7,829 nt of DNA from Thermoplasmata archaeon (GTDB lineage Archaea; Thermoplasmatota; E2; DHVEG-1), in assembly GCA_030637965.1 (NCBI GenBank), contig DAOWFO010000078.1, positions 1 to 7,829 on the forward strand. The letters are read 5' to 3'. A program made the translations under genes and the position numbers. The notes beneath the pieces were generated by a model, which ran no database searches, was not told where the DNA came from, and worked only from the letters and a program-made list of their open reading frames with translations. Below, one piece after another: positions 6,036 to 7,829 of the stretch (the stretch's first letter is position 1; every line of letters starts with the position of its first letter).

Positions 6036-6356
6036 TTACTCAATAACGTCGATTTCCGATTTTTCATCTTCAGTTTTTTCTTCTTTCTTCTTAGTAGTAA
6101 CTTTCTCAGGAAAATGAGATAGAATAACTATATCACCAACAGCATTAACCCATCTATAAGGAACAGCCACATCAACAGTGCCTTCAACTAGCGAGGGATT
6201 AGTATTGGTCAACAAAAGACTGCTAACACATTTTTCATCCATGTCTAGGAAAATATTGTTAACATGTCCCACATATGTTCCTTCACGAGTATAAACAGGC
6301 AGCTTAAGAAAAGATGTAACTTCCTCAGTTCCAACCTTAGTTTCTTTTTCCATCAT
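6036..6356 (-). CDS. PRC-barrel domain protein (possibly CdpB-like)
   Basis: This small cytoplasmic protein (106 residues from ATG 6356) has one PRC-barrel domain at about residues 14-82. The pattern is typical of the euryarchaeal family: PVYTREGTYVGHVNNIFLDMD, then a strand VSSLLLTNTNPSLVEG, then VDVAVPYRWVNAVGDIVIL. The last 22 residues are a charged Lys/Glu/Asp tail. PRC-barrel proteins mediate protein contacts; in haloarchaea small ones (CdpB1/CdpB2) take part in FtsZ-based division together with SepF, and one occurs in ribosome maturation protein RimM. Which role applies here is not shown. Starts at 6371 and 6353 are also possible. The sequence TTTTAATA at 6379-6386 (minus strand) would place initiation near 6357, so a leaderless start at 6356 or 6353 is favoured. 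It is divergent from mfnA. Confidence 0.85.
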   Translation of the reverse strand: MMEKETKVGTEEVTSFLKLPVYTREGTYVGHVNNIFLDMDEKCVSSLLLTNTNPSLVEGTVDVAVPYRWVNAVGDIVILSHFPEKVTTKKKEEKTEDEKSEIDVIE

Positions 6357-6378
6357 AAAACCAAAATACATTTTCCGG

Positions 6379-6386
6379 TATTAAAA
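6379..6386 (-). promoter_or_regulatory. Candidate TATA box of the PRC-barrel gene
   Basis: TTTTAATA on the minus strand, centred about 26 bases before ATG 6356. That spacing predicts a leaderless or almost leaderless mRNA, and there is no good ribosome-binding site ahead of any candidate start. Confidence 0.4.
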
Positions 6387-6403
6387 TGTGATGGTAGAGA
6401 AAG

Positions 6404-6416
6404 CGAAATCTTTTTT
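6404..6416 (+). promoter_or_regulatory. Possible BRE/TATA of mfnA
   Basis: CGAAA (BRE-like, 6404-6408) runs directly into TCTTTTTT (6409-6416). Initiation about 25 bases on would be near 6438-6440, a near-leaderless transcript for ATG 6443, which has only a weak GGAT upstream. The TATA match is poor. Confidence 0.3.
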
Positions 6417-6442
6417 GTGTTTGTTAGTATTTTGGATATTTG

Positions 6443-7603
6443 ATGAAAACAAAAAATGAGAAAAAAAAATACTATAAGATACTTGAGGAACTTGATAGAT
6501 ATAGAAAAAAGGATTTTACATTCTCTAGTGGTCATATACTTGGTTCCATGTGTACACAACCTCATGCAATTGCAAAAATGGGATATATAAAATTTTTGGA
6601 ATCAAATTTGGGCGATCCTGAGCTGTTTCCTGGAACAAAAGAAATTGAATCGAAACTAATAACATTTATCTCAGATTTATTACATGCACCAAAATCAGCA
6701 ATGGGACAAATTATAAGCGGCGGTACAGAAGGAAATATAACAGCCATGTGGCTCGCAAAACGATTAACTGAAAAAAAGGAAATTATAATTCCAAAGAGTG
6801 CTCATTTCTCTTTCCAAAAAATTGCATCATTAATGGATATGAAACTTATTCCTGTGCCATTGAATGAAAATTATTGTATGGATATTGCAAAAGCAAAGGA
6901 CAAGATATGTAATAACACTGCTGCAGTTTTAGGAATTGCAGGTTCAACAGAATTAGGAACCATTGATCCGATTCCAGAATTAAGCGAAATTTGCTTTGAT
7001 GAAAATATATTTTTTCATGTTGATGCTGCCTTTGGTGGTTTTGTAATACCATTTTTAAATGAGTTATGCTATGATGTTCCAGATTTTGATTTCAAATTAA
7101 AAGGCGTAAGTACAATCTCAATAGATGCCCATAAAATGGGTTACTCAGCTATCCCCTTAGGAATACTTGTTTCAAGAAATGAAAAATGGTTAGAAAAAAT
7201 TAGTGTAGAGTCGCATTGTATCAGTAGTAAAAGTCAAGCAGGGATTCTTGGTACTAGATCCGGCGGTCCAGTTGCTGCTGCATATGCTGTTACAAGATAC
7301 CTTGGCAGAAACGGCTATAAAAAAGTGGTCGAAAACTGTATGAATACCACAAAATATGTAGAGGAGAGAGTAACAGAGATGGGGCTACCTTTAGTCATCA
7401 AACCTACTATAAATGTGCTTGGTGTTAAGATAAAAAAACTACCAGAAGTTGTAAGCAATCTATCAAAAAAAGGTTGGAAAGTAAACAAGATAGATCACCT
7501 CTCTTGTATTCGTATTGTAATAATGCCACATATAACAAAAAAGATTATTGATGAATTCATTCCAATACTTAAAAAAACTTGTAAAGAATTGGGAGAAATA
7601 TGA
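6443..7603 (+). CDS. mfnA: MfnA-type L-tyrosine/L-aspartate decarboxylase (PLP-dependent, group II)
   Basis: This is a cytoplasmic pyridoxal-phosphate decarboxylase of 386 residues, full length for archaeal MfnA. In methanogens it makes tyramine for methanofuran; the homologue in Thermococcus makes beta-alanine from aspartate for coenzyme A. Visible motifs are FSSGHILGSMCTQPH (about 27-41), GDPELFPGT (57-65), SGGTEGN for phosphate binding (92-98), a cofactor-stacking His in SAHFSF (near 121), HVDAAFGGF (192-200, Asp contacting the pyridine nitrogen) and SIDAHKMGY (226-234) with Lys231 as the Schiff-base lysine. GTRSGG follows near 270. An in-frame TTG lies three bases before the chosen ATG. 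A run of nine A near the start (6461-6469) encodes three Lys. The stop codon overlaps the next gene by ATGA. Whether tyrosine or aspartate is the substrate cannot be read from the sequence. Confidence 0.93.
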   Translation: MKTKNEKKKYYKILEELDRYRKKDFTFSSGHILGSMCTQPHAIAKMGYIKFLESNLGDPELFPGTKEIESKLITFISDLLHAPKSAMGQIISGGTEGNITAMWLAKRLTEKKEIIIPKSAHFSFQKIASLMDMKLIPVPLNENYCMDIAKAKDKICNNTAAVLGIAGSTELGTIDPIPELSEICFDENIFFHVDAAFGGFVIPFLNELCYDVPDFDFKLKGVSTISIDAHKMGYSAIPLGILVSRNEKWLEKISVESHCISSKSQAGILGTRSGGPVAAAYAVTRYLGRNGYKKVVENCMNTTKYVEERVTEMGLPLVIKPTINVLGVKIKKLPEVVSNLSKKGWKVNKIDHLSCIRIVIMPHITKKIIDEFIPILKKTCKELGEI

Positions 7604-7829
7604 GATTAACAATGCTAAAAAAATCGTTGAAAGAAGCACAAATTGTAAAAAAGGAAAAATATGACTATGTTATTCATCCAATAACTGACGGCATACCAGA
7701 GGTAAAACCTGAACTTTTAGAAGAAGTCACATTTGAAATGCAAAAGCTATTAGAGAGCTGTGGACAGATAGATAAACTTGTAACAATTGAAGCAATGGGA
7801 ATTCCACTTGCCACAGCATTATCATTGAA
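7600..7829 (+). CDS. hpt: Archaeal hypoxanthine/guanine phosphoribosyltransferase, N-terminal part
   Basis: Only the first 76 codons are inside the window. The fragment matches the start of archaeal Hpt-type purine phosphoribosyltransferases, which convert hypoxanthine or guanine with PRPP to IMP or GMP in purine salvage. Diagnostic pieces are IVKKEKYDYVIHPITDGIP (about residues 15-33), PELLEEV (37-43) and KLVTIEAMGIPLATALSL near the window end. The PRPP-binding loop lies beyond the edge. ATG 7600 shares ATGA with the mfnA stop and has GGGAG (7591-7595) four bases ahead, so the genes are translationally coupled. ATG 7612 is an alternative that would match the N terminus of several homologues better. 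Confidence 0.85.
   Translation, partial: MRLTMLKKSLKEAQIVKKEKYDYVIHPITDGIPEVKPELLEEVTFEMQKLLESCGQIDKLVTIEAMGIPLATALSL

Noticed and set aside
6353..6565. Minus-strand frame crossing the PRC/mfnA intergenic region
   Set aside because: Overlaps the N-terminal coding region of mfnA and reads as random hydrophobic sequence rich in Phe/Ile/Leu from A-rich complement.

Overview
The window is AT-rich archaeal DNA, probably from a euryarchaeon and most likely a Thermoplasmatota-related lineage. The domain assignment is firm. It rests on RpoK, an archaeal-type uS2, an archaeal TraB-family membrane protein, an archaeal MfnA-type decarboxylase, GGTGA/GGAGG ribosome-binding sites, TATA-box promoters and a PGF-CTERM-like surface anchor. 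The lineage is only inferred, from low G+C and general gene style.

Layout. Bases 87-2909 form a plus-strand block: rpoK and rpsB (transcription and translation core), then a TraB/GumN-type membrane protein (966-2126), then an M50-family membrane metalloprotease (2181-2909). Bases 2967-5490 hold a two-gene minus-strand operon that converges on the first block. The promoter-proximal gene encodes a secreted beta-rich protein ending in a PGF-CTERM-like anchor (4504-5490). The second encodes a protein with the same extracellular plan, a single transmembrane helix and a cytoplasmic tail of about 185 residues rich in Lys and Glu (2967-4475). A gene-free stretch of over 500 bases (5503-6035) follows. 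It holds two candidate TATA boxes for the operon, a 26-base near-palindrome and other small inverted repeats. A small PRC-barrel protein (6036-6356, minus) is divergent from mfnA (6443-7603, plus), whose stop codon overlaps the start of an archaeal hypoxanthine/guanine phosphoribosyltransferase gene cut off by the window edge.

How they fit together. RpoK and uS2 are housekeeping genes in their usual archaeal neighbourhood. The TraB-like protein and the M50 protease both carry predicted metal-binding motifs in a membrane context, so they could act in membrane protein quality control or signalling. The minus-strand pair is the least explained part. It looks like a surface assembly in which an outer anchored subunit is paired with a paralogous transmembrane subunit that reaches into the cytoplasm. 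MfnA supplies tyramine (methanofuran) or beta-alanine (CoA) depending on the organism, and its partner salvages purines.

Several starts were set by ribosome-binding sites: rpsB at 288, the anchored protein at 5490 and the transmembrane protein at 4475. No RNA genes, CRISPR arrays or mobile elements were seen.
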